A DNA stretch of 64,000 bases, taken from Brevibacillus ruminantium. Its GTDB lineage: Bacteria; Bacillota; Bacilli; Brevibacillales; Brevibacillaceae. The DNA lies in contig NZ_CP098755.1 of assembly GCF_023746555.1 (NCBI RefSeq), forward strand, positions 4,985,001 through 5,049,000, given 5' to 3'. Shown piece after piece: positions 1 to 8,648 of this stretch. A program made the translations under genes and the position numbers. The notes beneath the pieces were generated by a model. That model ran no database searches. It saw nothing but the letters and a program-made list of their open reading frames with translations, and was not told the origin of the DNA. Each line of letters starts with the position of its first letter. Positions within the stretch are counted from its first letter, which is position 1.

Positions 1-63
1 CGTTTTTTTAACTTACTAGAAACGCCTTCTCTCTCTTTCTCAGCAGAACCTTGGCAAAAACCC

Positions 64-102
64 TGTAAAATAAAGAGGCCCTCACGCTTGCCAAAGGCCT
101 CT
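64..102 (-). terminator. Probable intrinsic terminator of the his operon
   Basis: Seven-base stem (74-80 with 96-102, agaggcc/ggcctct) followed on the minus strand by the U-rich run TTATTTT. It lies about 65 bases downstream of the hisIE stop codon, and no other leftward gene ends between them. The stem is short, so confidence is moderate. Confidence 0.5.
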
Positions 103-167
103 ACCAATTGTTCTATCATTCTCCGTAACTAGATTGAAAGGATTCCTGCCTAAATTTACAGACTATG

Positions 168-836
168 TTACCTGCGCTTTTTTAACTCAGCCAATACTTC
201 GTCTAGCGGAAGCTTCTGCTCTCGCAGCAGAACCAGAAGATGGTATAGAAGGTCAGCGGCTTCGTAACGAAGCTCCTCATGACTGCGATTCTTCGCCGCG
301 ATAATCACCTCGGCCGCTTCCTCGCCTACCTTTTTCAAAATCTTGTCGACACCTTTTTCAAATAGATACGTGGTATACGCACCTTCTGGACGTTCAGCTT
401 CACGTGAAGCGATTAATTGCTCCAACTCATTGAAAATAGCAAAGCGGTCACGCTCGACTGCCGAGGACACGCTCTCCTTTGCAACTACCGTATCCTCCCC
501 AGCTTCCAGACAAACTTGGGCGGAGAAACAACTGTACACTCCGGTGTGGCAGGCAGGTCCCTGGGGCACCACCAGCACCACAAGCGCATCTCCATCACAG
601 TCATACTTCAGCGAAACGATCCGCTGTGTGTGACCGGAAGTCGCCCCTTTATGCCACAGTTCCTGGCGGGATCGACTCCAAAACCACGTCTCTTTTGTTT
701 CCAACGTCAAGGCCAGTGACTCTTTATTCATATAGGCGAGCGTCAGCACTTCTTTGCTGACAGCATCCTGTACGATGGCAGGAATCAAACCGTTCTCGTC
801 AAAACGAAGTTCTTCTATATTTAACATCGCTGTCAT
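168..836 (-). CDS. hisIE: Bifunctional phosphoribosyl-AMP cyclohydrolase / phosphoribosyl-ATP pyrophosphatase HisIE
   Basis: Cytosolic enzyme for steps 2 and 3 of histidine synthesis: removal of pyrophosphate from PR-ATP and ring opening of PR-AMP. The 222-residue protein has an N-terminal HisI domain (about 1-110) with the WHKGATSG motif and the metal-binding CDGDAL and [10 protein letters not shown] motifs. The C-terminal HisE domain (about 125-222) has the helical [14 protein letters not shown] core. Its ATG overlaps the hisF stop as ATGA (833-836), indicating translational coupling; an AAAGGAG element lies 13 bases upstream. It is the last gene of the leftward his operon. The fused HisIE arrangement is common in Bacillaceae. 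Confidence 0.95.
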   Translation of the reverse strand: MTAMLNIEELRFDENGLIPAIVQDAVSKEVLTLAYMNKESLALTLETKETWFWSRSRQELWHKGATSGHTQRIVSLKYDCDGDALVVLVVPQGPACHTGVYSCFSAQVCLEAGEDTVVAKESVSSAVERDRFAIFNELEQLIASREAERPEGAYTTYLFEKGVDKILKKVGEEAAEVIIAAKNRSHEELRYEAADLLYHLLVLLREQKLPLDEVLAELKKRR

Positions 837-1591
837 GGCCGGATGTCGACTCCTTTCGCGAGCAAATACTCTTTTACTGCCTGTATCGAGGTCTCTTCGT
901 AATGAAAAATAGAAGCAGCCAAAGCAGCATCCGCACTCCCTCTGGTCAACACATCGAAAAAATGCTCCCGACTGCCCGCACCGCCTGAGGCAATCACCGG
1001 TATTCCTACGGCTTCGGCGACAAGACGAGTCAATTCAATCCCAAAGCCCTTCTTTTCGCCATCGTCGTCCATACTTGTTATAAGGATTTCACCTGCACCC
1101 AAGGCTTCCGCTTCCCTGGCCCACTCTATCAAATCTCTGCCTGTCGCATTTCTACCACCATGGGTGTACACTTCCCACTTTTTCTCTCCCACCTGACGAG
1201 CATCAATCGCCACGACGACGCACTGGGAACCAAACACGGTGGCGCCCTCACGGATCAGCTCAGGCCGCAGCACCGCTGCTGTGTTCAACGAGATTTTGTC
1301 GGCCCCCGCCCGCAAAATGCGTCTCATGTCATCGACACTGTTGATTCCGCCACCTACGGTAAAGGGGATCGTGATGTTGGCCGCGGTCTGTTCGATCACG
1401 TCTACCATCGTTTTCCGCCCTTCGTGTGAAGCAGAGATATCGAGGAAGACAAGCTCGTCTGCCCCTTCCTCACTGTACTTTTTCGCCAGCTCGACCGGGT
1501 CGCCTGCATCACGCAAGCCCACGAATTGCACGCCTTTTACAACTCGTCCGTCCTTGACATCAAGACAGGGAATGATTCGCTTGGCCAGCAT
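833..1591 (-). CDS. hisF: Imidazole glycerol phosphate synthase cyclase subunit HisF
   Basis: Cyclase subunit of IGP synthase. It takes ammonia from HisH and converts PRFAR to imidazole glycerol phosphate and AICAR. The (beta/alpha)8 barrel opens with [15 protein letters not shown], which holds the first catalytic Asp; the second is in [10 protein letters not shown]. Phosphate loops GGGI and ASGGAG are present. A GTG at 1600 opens the frame 9 bases earlier but sits one base from the GGGAG ribosome binding site. The ATG at 1591 is about 10 bases from that site and gives 252 residues, the usual length, so it is preferred. That ATG falls just after the hisA stop, and the 3' end overlaps hisIE by 4 bases. 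Confidence 0.95.
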   Translation of the reverse strand: MLAKRIIPCLDVKDGRVVKGVQFVGLRDAGDPVELAKKYSEEGADELVFLDISASHEGRKTMVDVIEQTAANITIPFTVGGGINSVDDMRRILRAGADKISLNTAAVLRPELIREGATVFGSQCVVVAIDARQVGEKKWEVYTHGGRNATGRDLIEWAREAEALGAGEILITSMDDDGEKKGFGIELTRLVAEAVGIPVIASGGAGSREHFFDVLTRGSADAALAASIFHYEETSIQAVKEYLLAKGVDIRP

Positions 1592-1592
1592 T

Positions 1593-2342
1593 CTATTCAC
1601 ACTCCCTCAGGCGAGCCGCTGCTTCCGTCAACGAAAATGCCTTGGTATACAACGCCTTTCCTACAATAGCACCGCCTACCCCTTCACCGGAAAAGCGGTG
1701 CAGATCCACCAGATCGTCCAGAACGCTGACTCCACCAGAGGCAATCACTGTTTTTCCGGTCGCGCGCGCCAGTGCAGAAATCTCATCTACATTGGGACCG
1801 GTCAAAGTGCCGTCACGAGCGATATCGGTGTAGATAAAGGTTTCCGCGCCATAGGATACGAGACGCCCCGCCAATTCAGCCGCACTGACATCCGTCGTAG
1901 TGAGCCAGCCGCGTGTCGCGACCATGCCGTTGCGACAGTCCAGACCGATGGCAATCTTCTCCCGATAACGACGGAGAATACGCTCCGTAAACGGTTCATC
2001 CTCGATAGCCGCCGTTCCCAGAATGACACGGGCTACGCCCGCATCCAGATAATCACTGATCTGCTCCTCTGTACGAATCCCTCCGCCTACCTGCACCGGA
2101 ACTCGAACGGAGCGGGCAATCTCCTTGATCAGCTCCCCATTTACCGGCAGTCCGTCTTTGGCTCCATCCAGATCGACCAGATGAATCCAGTCAGCCCCTT
2201 GGGCCTCCCATTCCTTTGCCATCTCCAGCGGTGAATCGGCGTAGACCGTCTCCTGGGCGTAATCACCCTGGAACAACCGCACACATTTGCCGCCGCGAAT
2301 ATCGATCGCCGGATAAATGGTAAAGCTTTGCTTCACACTCAT
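1593..2342 (-). CDS. hisA: ProFAR isomerase HisA
   Basis: 1-(5-phosphoribosyl)-5-[(5-phosphoribosylamino)methylideneamino]imidazole-4-carboxamide isomerase, the Amadori rearrangement step of histidine synthesis. A 249-residue (beta/alpha)8 barrel related to HisF: catalytic Asp in [14 protein letters not shown], the second acid in IGLDCRNG, and phosphate-binding VGGGIR and ASGGV loops. Its ATG overlaps the hisH stop as ATGA (2339-2342) and its TAG stop immediately precedes the hisF start, so translation of hisH-hisA-hisF looks coupled. Length and motifs are normal. Confidence 0.95.
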   Translation of the reverse strand: MSVKQSFTIYPAIDIRGGKCVRLFQGDYAQETVYADSPLEMAKEWEAQGADWIHLVDLDGAKDGLPVNGELIKEIARSVRVPVQVGGGIRTEEQISDYLDAGVARVILGTAAIEDEPFTERILRRYREKIAIGLDCRNGMVATRGWLTTTDVSAAELAGRLVSYGAETFIYTDIARDGTLTGPNVDEISALARATGKTVIASGGVSVLDDLVDLHRFSGEGVGGAIVGKALYTKAFSLTEAAARLRECE

Positions 2343-2956
2343 CTCTTCTCCCCCTTACACAGCTGCGCAAAGTTGGCCAGCAGCCTCATTCCTGTCTCTC
2401 CGCTCTTTTCCGGATGGAATTGCATGCCATACACCTGGTCCTGCCCGACGATAGCTGTCACCTGCTGATGGTAATCCGCGGCAGCCAGCAGAACCTGTGG
2501 ATCGCTGACCCGAACATGATAGGAGTGGACAAAATAGACGTACTCCCCGCTCGACACGCCCCGAAGCAAGGGATGCTCCTTTTGGAGTGTCAACTGATTC
2601 CAGCCCATATGCGGCACCTTATAGTTTCCGACAAAGCGCACAGCTTCCCCGCCCAAGAGTCCGAGTCCCGCATGCTCCCCGTGCTCCGCGCTCTTCTCAA
2701 ATAAAAGCTGCATTCCCAGGCATATCCCCAAGACGGGTCGACCCGATGCCGTGAAAGCCGAAATGCCCTCAGCCAGCCCGAGCTCACGGATATTCTTCAT
2801 GGCATCCCCAAAAGCACCTACTCCCGGCAGAATGACTCCGGAAAAATCGTCCAGACGCTCCGGACGCGAGACAAATTCATAGCGGTAGCCCAGTCTTTCA
2901 ACCGCTTTGCTCAAGCTGTACAGATTGCCCATGCCATAGTCGATAATGCCGATCAT
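2339..2956 (-). CDS. hisH: Imidazole glycerol phosphate synthase glutaminase subunit HisH
   Basis: Class I glutamine amidotransferase that hydrolyses glutamine and channels ammonia into HisF. 205 residues. The nucleophile is Cys79 in GICLGMQLLF, the His/Glu pair is in MQFHPEKSG near the C-terminus, and the oxyanion region is LPGVGAFGDAM. It starts one base after the hisB stop region and overlaps hisA by 4 bases. HisH and HisF form an obligate heterodimer and are separated here only by hisA, as in other Bacillales operons. Confidence 0.95.
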   Translation of the reverse strand: MIGIIDYGMGNLYSLSKAVERLGYRYEFVSRPERLDDFSGVILPGVGAFGDAMKNIRELGLAEGISAFTASGRPVLGICLGMQLLFEKSAEHGEHAGLGLLGGEAVRFVGNYKVPHMGWNQLTLQKEHPLLRGVSSGEYVYFVHSYHVRVSDPQVLLAAADYHQQVTAIVGQDQVYGMQFHPEKSGETGMRLLANFAQLCKGEKR

Positions 2957-2957
2957 G

Positions 2958-3560
2958 TTATAAAACCCCTTTGGTTGACGGGACTCCTTTTACCCGCGGA
3001 TCAATCGCAGTCGCTTCGTCCAGGGCACGTCCCAACGCCTTGAATATCGCTTCGATCATATGATGTGTGTTGTGACCATAGTGCAAAATGACGTGCAGAT
3101 TGATTCTCGCTTCCAGGGCAAATTTCCAGAGAAATTCATGCACCAGCTCTGTGGGAAACTGGCCCACGACCGGCGACGGGTAGACCGCTCGATACTCCAG
3201 ATGGGGGCGATTGCTGATATCGATTACGACTTGGGCCAGGGCGTCGTCCATGGGGACAAATGCATTGCCGTAGCGCTTGATGCCTTTTTTATCGCCGAGC
3301 GCTTCCCGCAGCGTCTGCCCGAGACATATGCCGATATCCTCGACGGTGTGGTGGTAATCAATTTCGATGTCTCCCTTGGCCTTCACAGTCAGATCAAAAT
3401 GACCGTGCTTCGTAAACAGATCGAGCATATGGTCCAAAAAAGGCACGCCCGAATCCTGCCGGCTCTCCCCTGCTCCATCGACGGAAAACGTCAGGGCAAT
3501 GTCTGTTTCATTAGTCTTGCGCGCGATTTGTGCCGTCCGTTTCTTCATCTCGTTCATCAT
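2958..3560 (-). CDS. hisB: Imidazoleglycerol-phosphate dehydratase HisB
   Basis: Monofunctional Mn-dependent dehydratase forming imidazole acetol phosphate. The 200-residue protein carries the family motifs FLDHML, DYHHTVEDIGI, HVILHYGHNTHHMIEAIFK, whose His/Glu residues bind the two metals. There is no histidinol-phosphatase domain, as usual for Firmicutes. The ATG at 3560 overlaps the hisD stop as ATGA; internal ATGs at codons 2 and 5 are also possible starts. The phosphatase and the HisC aminotransferase are not in this operon and must be encoded elsewhere. Confidence 0.94.
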   Translation of the reverse strand: MMNEMKKRTAQIARKTNETDIALTFSVDGAGESRQDSGVPFLDHMLDLFTKHGHFDLTVKAKGDIEIDYHHTVEDIGICLGQTLREALGDKKGIKRYGNAFVPMDDALAQVVIDISNRPHLEYRAVYPSPVVGQFPTELVHEFLWKFALEARINLHVILHYGHNTHHMIEAIFKALGRALDEATAIDPRVKGVPSTKGVL

Positions 3561-4855
3561 TGGCCGGTTTCCTCCTCTTCTTTGGCAAAATCATTCAACC
3601 GCTCCTGGATAGCACGTCCGTGTGCCTGCAGCCCTTCCTGCTCGGCCAGCGCCACGATCTTGTGTCCGTTTTTCCGCAAATCCTGCTTGCTGTAGGAGAC
3701 GACACTGGATTTTTTGATAAAGTCATCCACCGACAAGGGAGAAGAAAAACGGGCGGTTCCGTTGGTCGGAATAATGTGATTGGTTCCGGCGAAGTAATCA
3801 CCCACCGGCTCTGATGAGTACGGACCGAGGAAGATGGCGCCTGCATTTTCCACTTTCCCAAGCTGCTCAAACGGATTTTCCACCATGATTTCCAAATGCT
3901 CGGGTGCCAATCGGTTCACTACAGCAAACCCTTCCTCCAGATCCTTCACCAGCAAAATAGCTCCAAAATTCTCCAAAGAAGCGGTAGCGATTGAACGGCG
4001 CGGAAGCTCTGCCAATTGCCGCTCGATCTCCCGGGCTGTGGCTTCTGCCAATGCCTGCGAAGGTGTAACCAGCACAGCGGCCGACATCGGATCATGCTCA
4101 GCCTGGGACAAAAGATCAGCCGCTACATAACGCGGATTGGCCGTCTCATCAGCCAACACCACGATTTCGCTCGGTCCCGCAACCATATCAATGCTGACCA
4201 GCCCAAAGACTTCCCGCTTGGCCAGAGCAACGTAGATATTGCCCGGTCCCACAATTTTATCCACGCGTTTGATTTTCTCCGTTCCGTAGGTAAGTGCTGC
4301 AATCGCTTGTGCTCCCCCAACCTTATAGATCTCCGTTACGCCGGCAATCCGAGCCGCTGCCAAAATCGCCGGATTGATTTTTCCATCCGCTCCCGGAGGC
4401 GTGGTGATCACGATTTCAGGTACTCCGGCTATTTTCGCCGGAACAGCATTCATCAGCACACTGGACGGGTACGCCGCAGTTCCGCCCGGCACATAGAGGC
4501 CCACCCGTTGTAACGGACGTACAATTTGTCCGAGCAGTGTGCCGCTCTCTTTGGTGGCAAACCACGATTGGCGTACCTGCCGCTGGTGAAAATCGCGAAT
4601 ATTCTCTGCTGCCTCGGCAAGGGCCGCCTTCACTTCTGGCGAAACCAGATCCTCTGCTTCTGCAAATTCCTCCTCGGTGACCAGAAACTGCTCCAGACGG
4701 ACGCGGTCAAATCGCTCCGTATAATCACGGACAGCCTCATCCCCCCGCTGACGAACCTCCTCCAGAATCGCTCGCACGGCTTGGCGCTGCTGTTCGCTGC
4801 CCGCCTCAACCGAACGCTTGGCATCATAGCCATCTGCTTGTATGATCCGGATCAT
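3557..4855 (-). CDS. hisD: Histidinol dehydrogenase HisD
   Basis: Zn-dependent enzyme for the last two oxidations, L-histidinol to L-histidine with 2 NAD+. 432 residues, full length. Characteristic segments include LYVPGGTAAYPSSVLM, KVGGAQAIAALTYGT, DMVAGPSEIVVLAD and the metal/catalytic region LAPEHLEIM with HIIPTNGTARFSS. Preceded by an AGGAG site. It lies 28 bases downstream of hisG and overlaps hisB by 4 bases. Confidence 0.96.
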   Translation of the reverse strand: MIRIIQADGYDAKRSVEAGSEQQRQAVRAILEEVRQRGDEAVRDYTERFDRVRLEQFLVTEEEFAEAEDLVSPEVKAALAEAAENIRDFHQRQVRQSWFATKESGTLLGQIVRPLQRVGLYVPGGTAAYPSSVLMNAVPAKIAGVPEIVITTPPGADGKINPAILAAARIAGVTEIYKVGGAQAIAALTYGTEKIKRVDKIVGPGNIYVALAKREVFGLVSIDMVAGPSEIVVLADETANPRYVAADLLSQAEHDPMSAAVLVTPSQALAEATAREIERQLAELPRRSIATASLENFGAILLVKDLEEGFAVVNRLAPEHLEIMVENPFEQLGKVENAGAIFLGPYSSEPVGDYFAGTNHIIPTNGTARFSSPLSVDDFIKKSSVVSYSKQDLRKNGHKIVALAEQEGLQAHGRAIQERLNDFAKEEEETGQ

Positions 4856-4883
4856 CTGTCATCTCTCCTATCTCCCGGCCCTG

Positions 4884-5525
4884 TCACTTGGGGATTACCT
4901 CCAAAAACTTCTGCGCAATTGCATCCACCGCTTCACTTTTCATCCGATAGCTGGCCCGATTAGCAATCAGTCTCGTTGTAATTTCGCAAATATGCTCCAG
5001 CTCGACCAAACCATTTTCCTGCAGGGTCCGCCCTGTGGAGACGATATCGACGATCCGGTCAGCCAAACCGATCAGCGGGGCAAGCTCAACGGAGCCGTTC
5101 AGCTTGATAACCTCCACCTGCTGTCCCTGTTCGCGGAAATAGCGGGAAGCGATGCGCGGATATTTGGTCGCTACCCGAGGCGCTTCGGTCGGCTTCCAAT
5201 CCGCCAGACCCGCGACCATCATCCGGCAATAGCCGATCTGCAGGTTCAGCAGCTCATATACATCACGCTCTTCTTCCAGCAAAACGTCCTTGCCCACCAC
5301 ACCCACGTCCGCTACCCCGTATTCGACATACGTAGGCACATCGGTCGGCTTGGCCAGTATGAACTCCAGACTGGTGTTTTTCACAGGAATCACCAGCTTT
5401 CGAGAATCCTGCAATTCAGCGGTTACCTGCAAGCCCGCCTGCTGCAAAAAGCTGACAGCCTCTTCAAAAATTCTTCCCTTTGGCATGGCAATCGTCAATT
5501 TCCGTTCTTGATCAGACAAGCTCAT
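4884..5525 (-). CDS. hisG: ATP phosphoribosyltransferase, short form HisG
   Basis: First committed step of histidine synthesis: condensation of ATP and PRPP. At 213 residues it is the short form, which lacks the C-terminal regulatory ACT-like domain and needs HisZ as partner; hisZ lies immediately upstream. Motifs: [14 protein letters not shown] at the N-terminus, [14 protein letters not shown], and the PRPP-binding loop [16 protein letters not shown]. The ATG at 5525 follows GGGAGG by 8 bases. The gap to hisZ is 52 bases. Confidence 0.95.
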   Translation of the reverse strand: MSLSDQERKLTIAMPKGRIFEEAVSFLQQAGLQVTAELQDSRKLVIPVKNTSLEFILAKPTDVPTYVEYGVADVGVVGKDVLLEEERDVYELLNLQIGYCRMMVAGLADWKPTEAPRVATKYPRIASRYFREQGQQVEVIKLNGSVELAPLIGLADRIVDIVSTGRTLQENGLVELEHICEITTRLIANRASYRMKSEAVDAIAQKFLEVIPK

Positions 5526-5577
5526 CCTCTACGCCTCCCGTCCTGCAAGAAATCATCAGCTTACTTCTTCAAACCTT

Positions 5578-6732
5578 CTATAAGAAAAGCACGACATCTT
5601 CTGCCAGTTCCAAATCCGCTTCCACCCGATCACGCACCCGCTTTGTCACCACGATCCGGCCTTCTTGGCGCATCTGCTGAGCTGCTGCCAGTGCTTTGCC
5701 TCGGTTGTCATCCGTGTAGTACAAGTGAACAGGCCGTGATTGCGGCTGTTCGAGCGATGGCGCCACCTGCAACAAGCGATCCATTTTGATGGCAAAACCG
5801 GTCGCTGGGGCAGGACGCCCAAACTGCTCCAGCAGCCGATCGTACCTGCCTCCTCCGAGGAGCGGTGAACCCAAGTCGGCGGCATAGCCTTCAAACACGA
5901 CGCCGGTATAGTAATCCATGTTGCTGATCAGGTTGAAATCGAGCAGCAGTGCCTCTGTCACGCCATACGCCTCCAGCGCTTCCCACAAAGAGTAAACCGT
6001 TTCGACCGCTCGCCGCGCTTTGCCGTTTCCGGTGAGCTCACGTGCTTCCTCGATTTTCCCTTTCCCTCCGCGCAGGGTCAGCAGCGCATGCAGTCTTCTT
6101 TTTTCCTCCTGCGATATCGCAAGCTGATCGGCCAACTGGCGAAACCCGACGAAGTCACGTTCGTACAAAAAACGGCGAAATTGGGAGCGCTCCTCTTCAT
6201 CCTGTACGATCTCCTCAAGCAGTCCTTCTACAAAGTCCACATGGCCAATCGCAATTCGAAAGGTCTCCACTCCCGCAGCCTGCAAACAGAACACCGCCAG
6301 CGCAATCGCTTCCGCATCTGCATCCACGCTGGCATCCCCGATCAGCTCGATCCCTGTCTGGAAAAACTCGGCATTTCGACCAGCCTCTTTTTCCTGCGCC
6401 CGGAACACATTGCTTTGGTAAAATAACCGAATGGGAAATGGCACGTCTTTGTACAAAGAGGAGACGACCCGCGCAATTGGCGATGTCATATCAGGGCGCA
6501 GCACGACCGTATGCCCCTGTTTGTCCAGTAGCCGGAACATCCTGTCCGTCAGGGTGACACTGGCGATCCCCACTGTGTCGTAATACTCCAGCGACGGCGT
6601 AATAATCTCCTGGTACCCCCATGGTTCGATACACGCGCGAAGTTCGCGCTCCAAATGCCGTTGCTTTGCCAGTGATTCCGGCAGTATATCCCGCATGCCC
6701 AAAGGCTTTTCAAATCCCAACGGCTTCGTCAT
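5578..6732 (-). CDS. hisZ: ATP phosphoribosyltransferase regulatory subunit HisZ
   Basis: Class II histidyl-tRNA-synthetase paralogue that forms an octamer with short HisG and confers histidine feedback; it does not charge tRNA. 384 residues from the chosen start. Motif 2-like region RMFRLLDKQGHTVVLRPDMT and the HisRS-like GGRYDRLLEQFG are visible. A TTG at 6753 opens the frame, but the GGAGG box lies inside that extension and 7-8 bases before the ATG at 6732, which is taken as the start. It is the first gene of the operon; the ~150-base upstream region holds its promoter, not clearly recognisable, and no T-box is seen. Confidence 0.92.
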   Translation of the reverse strand: MTKPLGFEKPLGMRDILPESLAKQRHLERELRACIEPWGYQEIITPSLEYYDTVGIASVTLTDRMFRLLDKQGHTVVLRPDMTSPIARVVSSLYKDVPFPIRLFYQSNVFRAQEKEAGRNAEFFQTGIELIGDASVDADAEAIALAVFCLQAAGVETFRIAIGHVDFVEGLLEEIVQDEEERSQFRRFLYERDFVGFRQLADQLAISQEEKRRLHALLTLRGGKGKIEEARELTGNGKARRAVETVYSLWEALEAYGVTEALLLDFNLISNMDYYTGVVFEGYAADLGSPLLGGGRYDRLLEQFGRPAPATGFAIKMDRLLQVAPSLEQPQSRPVHLYYTDDNRGKALAAAQQMRQEGRIVVTKRVRDRVEADLELAEDVVLFL

Positions 6733-6886
6733 CGCATGTCCCTCCGTATCCAAATGCTTTACTATGCTAATATGGTAGCAAACTAAAGTAATAGTTGAAG
6801 ATTACCACGTTGACTGACGCCGGTCAACCACATACAAATTAATCTGAATTTTCAGTTGGCTGACAAGAAGCACTAAAAGAATACCG
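6733..6886. other. Upstream region of the his operon with a short inverted repeat
   Basis: Non-coding stretch between hisZ and the acyltransferase terminator. It contains an inverted repeat gttgac/gtcaac (6809-6814 and 6823-6828, 8-base spacer) that could be an operator. Only weak -35/-10 matches are seen on the minus strand, and neither a T-box nor a leader peptide rich in His codons is present. Confidence 0.3.
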
Positions 6887-6917
6887 CATAAAAAAACCGC
6901 CGATTCCTCGACGGTTT
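6887..6917 (-). terminator. Intrinsic terminator after the acyltransferase gene
   Basis: Minus-strand hairpin with a 10-base stem (6894-6903 with 6908-6917, one G-U pair) followed by a run of seven T residues. It lies 12 bases past the stop of the yvoF-like gene and separates the hprK-yvoF pair from the his operon. Confidence 0.85.
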
Positions 6918-6929
6918 CTACTCGCAGTA

Positions 6930-7448
6930 TTACGTTGTCCGCTCTTCATTCGACTGACTAGCCGTTCCCTCGCGGATGATCTGCATCGGGTTTCCTCCTA
7001 CAAATGCCCCAGGGGGAACATTCTTGTGAACAACCGTCCCCGCAGCGACAATGGCTCCCTCTCCAATCGTCACACCAGGCAATATGGTGCTGTTGGCCCC
7101 TACCAGCACGCGATCCTCGATCCGGACTTCTCCCAGCCTGTATTCCTCCACCAGATATTCATGGGCAAGAATCGTCGTATTGTAGCCAATCACACAGTTG
7201 CGACCGATTTTAATAAGCTCGGGGAACATCACATCCATCATGACCATCAGCGCTACAGCCGTCTGCTCGCCAATCTCGATGCGCAAAAACGTTCGATAGA
7301 GCCAATTTTTCCAGGAGAGAAACGGCGTATAGCGGGCGAGCTGGATCACGGCAAAATTCTTGACCACCTTCCAAAAGCTGACGGTGCGATATAACTGCCA
7401 CAGCGGATTTGCCCCGTGGACGGGAAATCGTCTGGTCTGTCTGCTCAT
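6930..7448 (-). CDS. Left-handed beta-helix acyltransferase, YvoF-like
   Basis: 172 residues. The second half carries hexapeptide repeats of the LbH acyltransferase fold ([41 protein letters not shown]) ending in the usual [12 protein letters not shown]. Such enzymes move acetyl or other acyl groups to sugars or amino sugars; the substrate cannot be read from the sequence. The position between hprK and hisZ matches B. subtilis yvoF, but lgt, yvoD and ppaX, which normally lie between hprK and yvoF, are absent. Co-transcribed with hprK (25 bases between the stop and start). Confidence 0.8.
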   Translation of the reverse strand: MSRQTRRFPVHGANPLWQLYRTVSFWKVVKNFAVIQLARYTPFLSWKNWLYRTFLRIEIGEQTAVALMVMMDVMFPELIKIGRNCVIGYNTTILAHEYLVEEYRLGEVRIEDRVLVGANSTILPGVTIGEGAIVAAGTVVHKNVPPGAFVGGNPMQIIREGTASQSNEERTT

Positions 7449-7473
7449 CTGTTCGTCCCTTTCTGCCTAACCT

Positions 7474-8409
7474 CTACAGGTCGGAATCGGTATCTTCAAA
7501 AATCATCTCAGACTGCTTTTTGGAAAAGTGAACGGCTGCATTGTAGCCCATCCTCTTCAAACGGAAATTCATCGCCGCTACCTCGATAATGACGGCCAGA
7601 TTTCGACCTGGTCGGACCGGTACCGTGATAATAGGAATCTCCGTATCCATAATTTTGATCGTCTCTTCATCGAGGCCGAGACGCTCATATTGCTTATGCG
7701 GCTCCCACAGCTCCAACTGTACAACCATCGCGATGTTTTTCACATTGCGCACAGCCCCGGCGCCAAACATGGTCATCACGTTAATAATGCCTACCCCACG
7801 AATCTCCAGCAGATGCTGAATCAACTCCGGTGCGCTGCCGACCAGCTGCTCTCCCTGTGTCTGCCGGATTTCGACCGCGTCATCGGCAACCAGACGATGC
7901 CCGCGCTTCACCAGCTCCAACGCTGCCTCGCTTTTCCCGATTCCGCTGGAGCCCATGATCAGGACACCCACCCCGTATATATCGGTCAGCACACCGTGAA
8001 TCGTGGTGGTCGGAGCCAGCCGGTTCTCCAGATAGTTGGTCACCTTGCCTACGAGCGTAGTTGTGGCCAGCGAAGACTGCAGCACGGGAAGTCCGCGTTC
8101 ATTGGATACCTGCAGCACTTCCTCCGGAACCTGGAGATTGCGTGCCACACATAGACAGGGAGTCTTGTCCTGCATCAAAAAGCGCATCCGCTCCAGCTTT
8201 TCTTCTCTGCCCAATGTCTGAAGAAAATTGATTTCGGTCAGGCCGAATAGCTGTATGCGCTCTTCGGCGTAATAGGAGTAATACCCAGCAAGCTGGAGAC
8301 CTGGACGACTCAGGTCCGTCACGGTGATCTCTCTACCCAAACCCTCTTCTCCACTTAACAGCTTCATATGAAACTGATCCATCAGATGACTTACTTTTGT
8401 CTTCCGCAC
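7474..8409 (-). CDS. hprK: HPr kinase/phosphorylase
   Basis: Bifunctional sensor of carbon catabolite repression. It phosphorylates HPr on Ser46 with ATP or PPi and removes the phosphate again. 311 residues: N-terminal regulatory domain, then the kinase domain with Walker [21 protein letters not shown], the family signature [11 protein letters not shown], and the C-terminal HPr-K/P loop [20 protein letters not shown] longer frame starts at 8433 (ATG), but the GTG at 8409 has a GGGGG-type site 7 bases upstream and gives the usual ~310-residue product ([13 protein letters not shown]). First gene of a two-gene unit with the acyltransferase. Confidence 0.94.
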   Translation of the reverse strand: MRKTKVSHLMDQFHMKLLSGEEGLGREITVTDLSRPGLQLAGYYSYYAEERIQLFGLTEINFLQTLGREEKLERMRFLMQDKTPCLCVARNLQVPEEVLQVSNERGLPVLQSSLATTTLVGKVTNYLENRLAPTTTIHGVLTDIYGVGVLIMGSSGIGKSEAALELVKRGHRLVADDAVEIRQTQGEQLVGSAPELIQHLLEIRGVGIINVMTMFGAGAVRNVKNIAMVVQLELWEPHKQYERLGLDEETIKIMDTEIPIITVPVRPGRNLAVIIEVAAMNFRLKRMGYNAAVHFSKKQSEMIFEDTDSDL

Positions 8410-8565
8410 TTGCCTTCCCCCTCTTCCGTTCATAGTTTCGTCCCGTTTTATGTCTCCTCATTGTATCGAAAGTCCACGGTGTGGGACAACATCGGACTCT
8501 CTTCTCTCGCAACATCATTTACATTAATCAAGTAATTTCATAAGATAAGATTAGTGTTTCATTAT

Positions 8566-8594
8566 TTGTTACATATTTTCTTTGTTAGTATTTA
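8566..8594 (+). promoter_or_regulatory. Candidate sigma-A promoter of the agr-like cassette
   Basis: TTGTTA at 8566-8571 and TATTTA at 8589-8594 with a 17-base spacer, about 55 bases before the kinase TTG start. The surroundings are AT-rich. Match quality is modest. Confidence 0.35.
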
Positions 8595-8648
8595 CGAATT
8601 GCCGCCCTGTTTCGATGTTTGTTTGCAGATTGAGAGGAGGCAAGGCAT

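Noticed and set aside
4842..5789. 315-codon plus-strand frame across hisG
   Set aside because: Shadow of hisG and hisZ; no start signal or recognisable domain.
6733..6886. T-box or histidine attenuator upstream of hisZ
   Set aside because: The leader is too short and lacks the T-box core sequence and a His-codon run.
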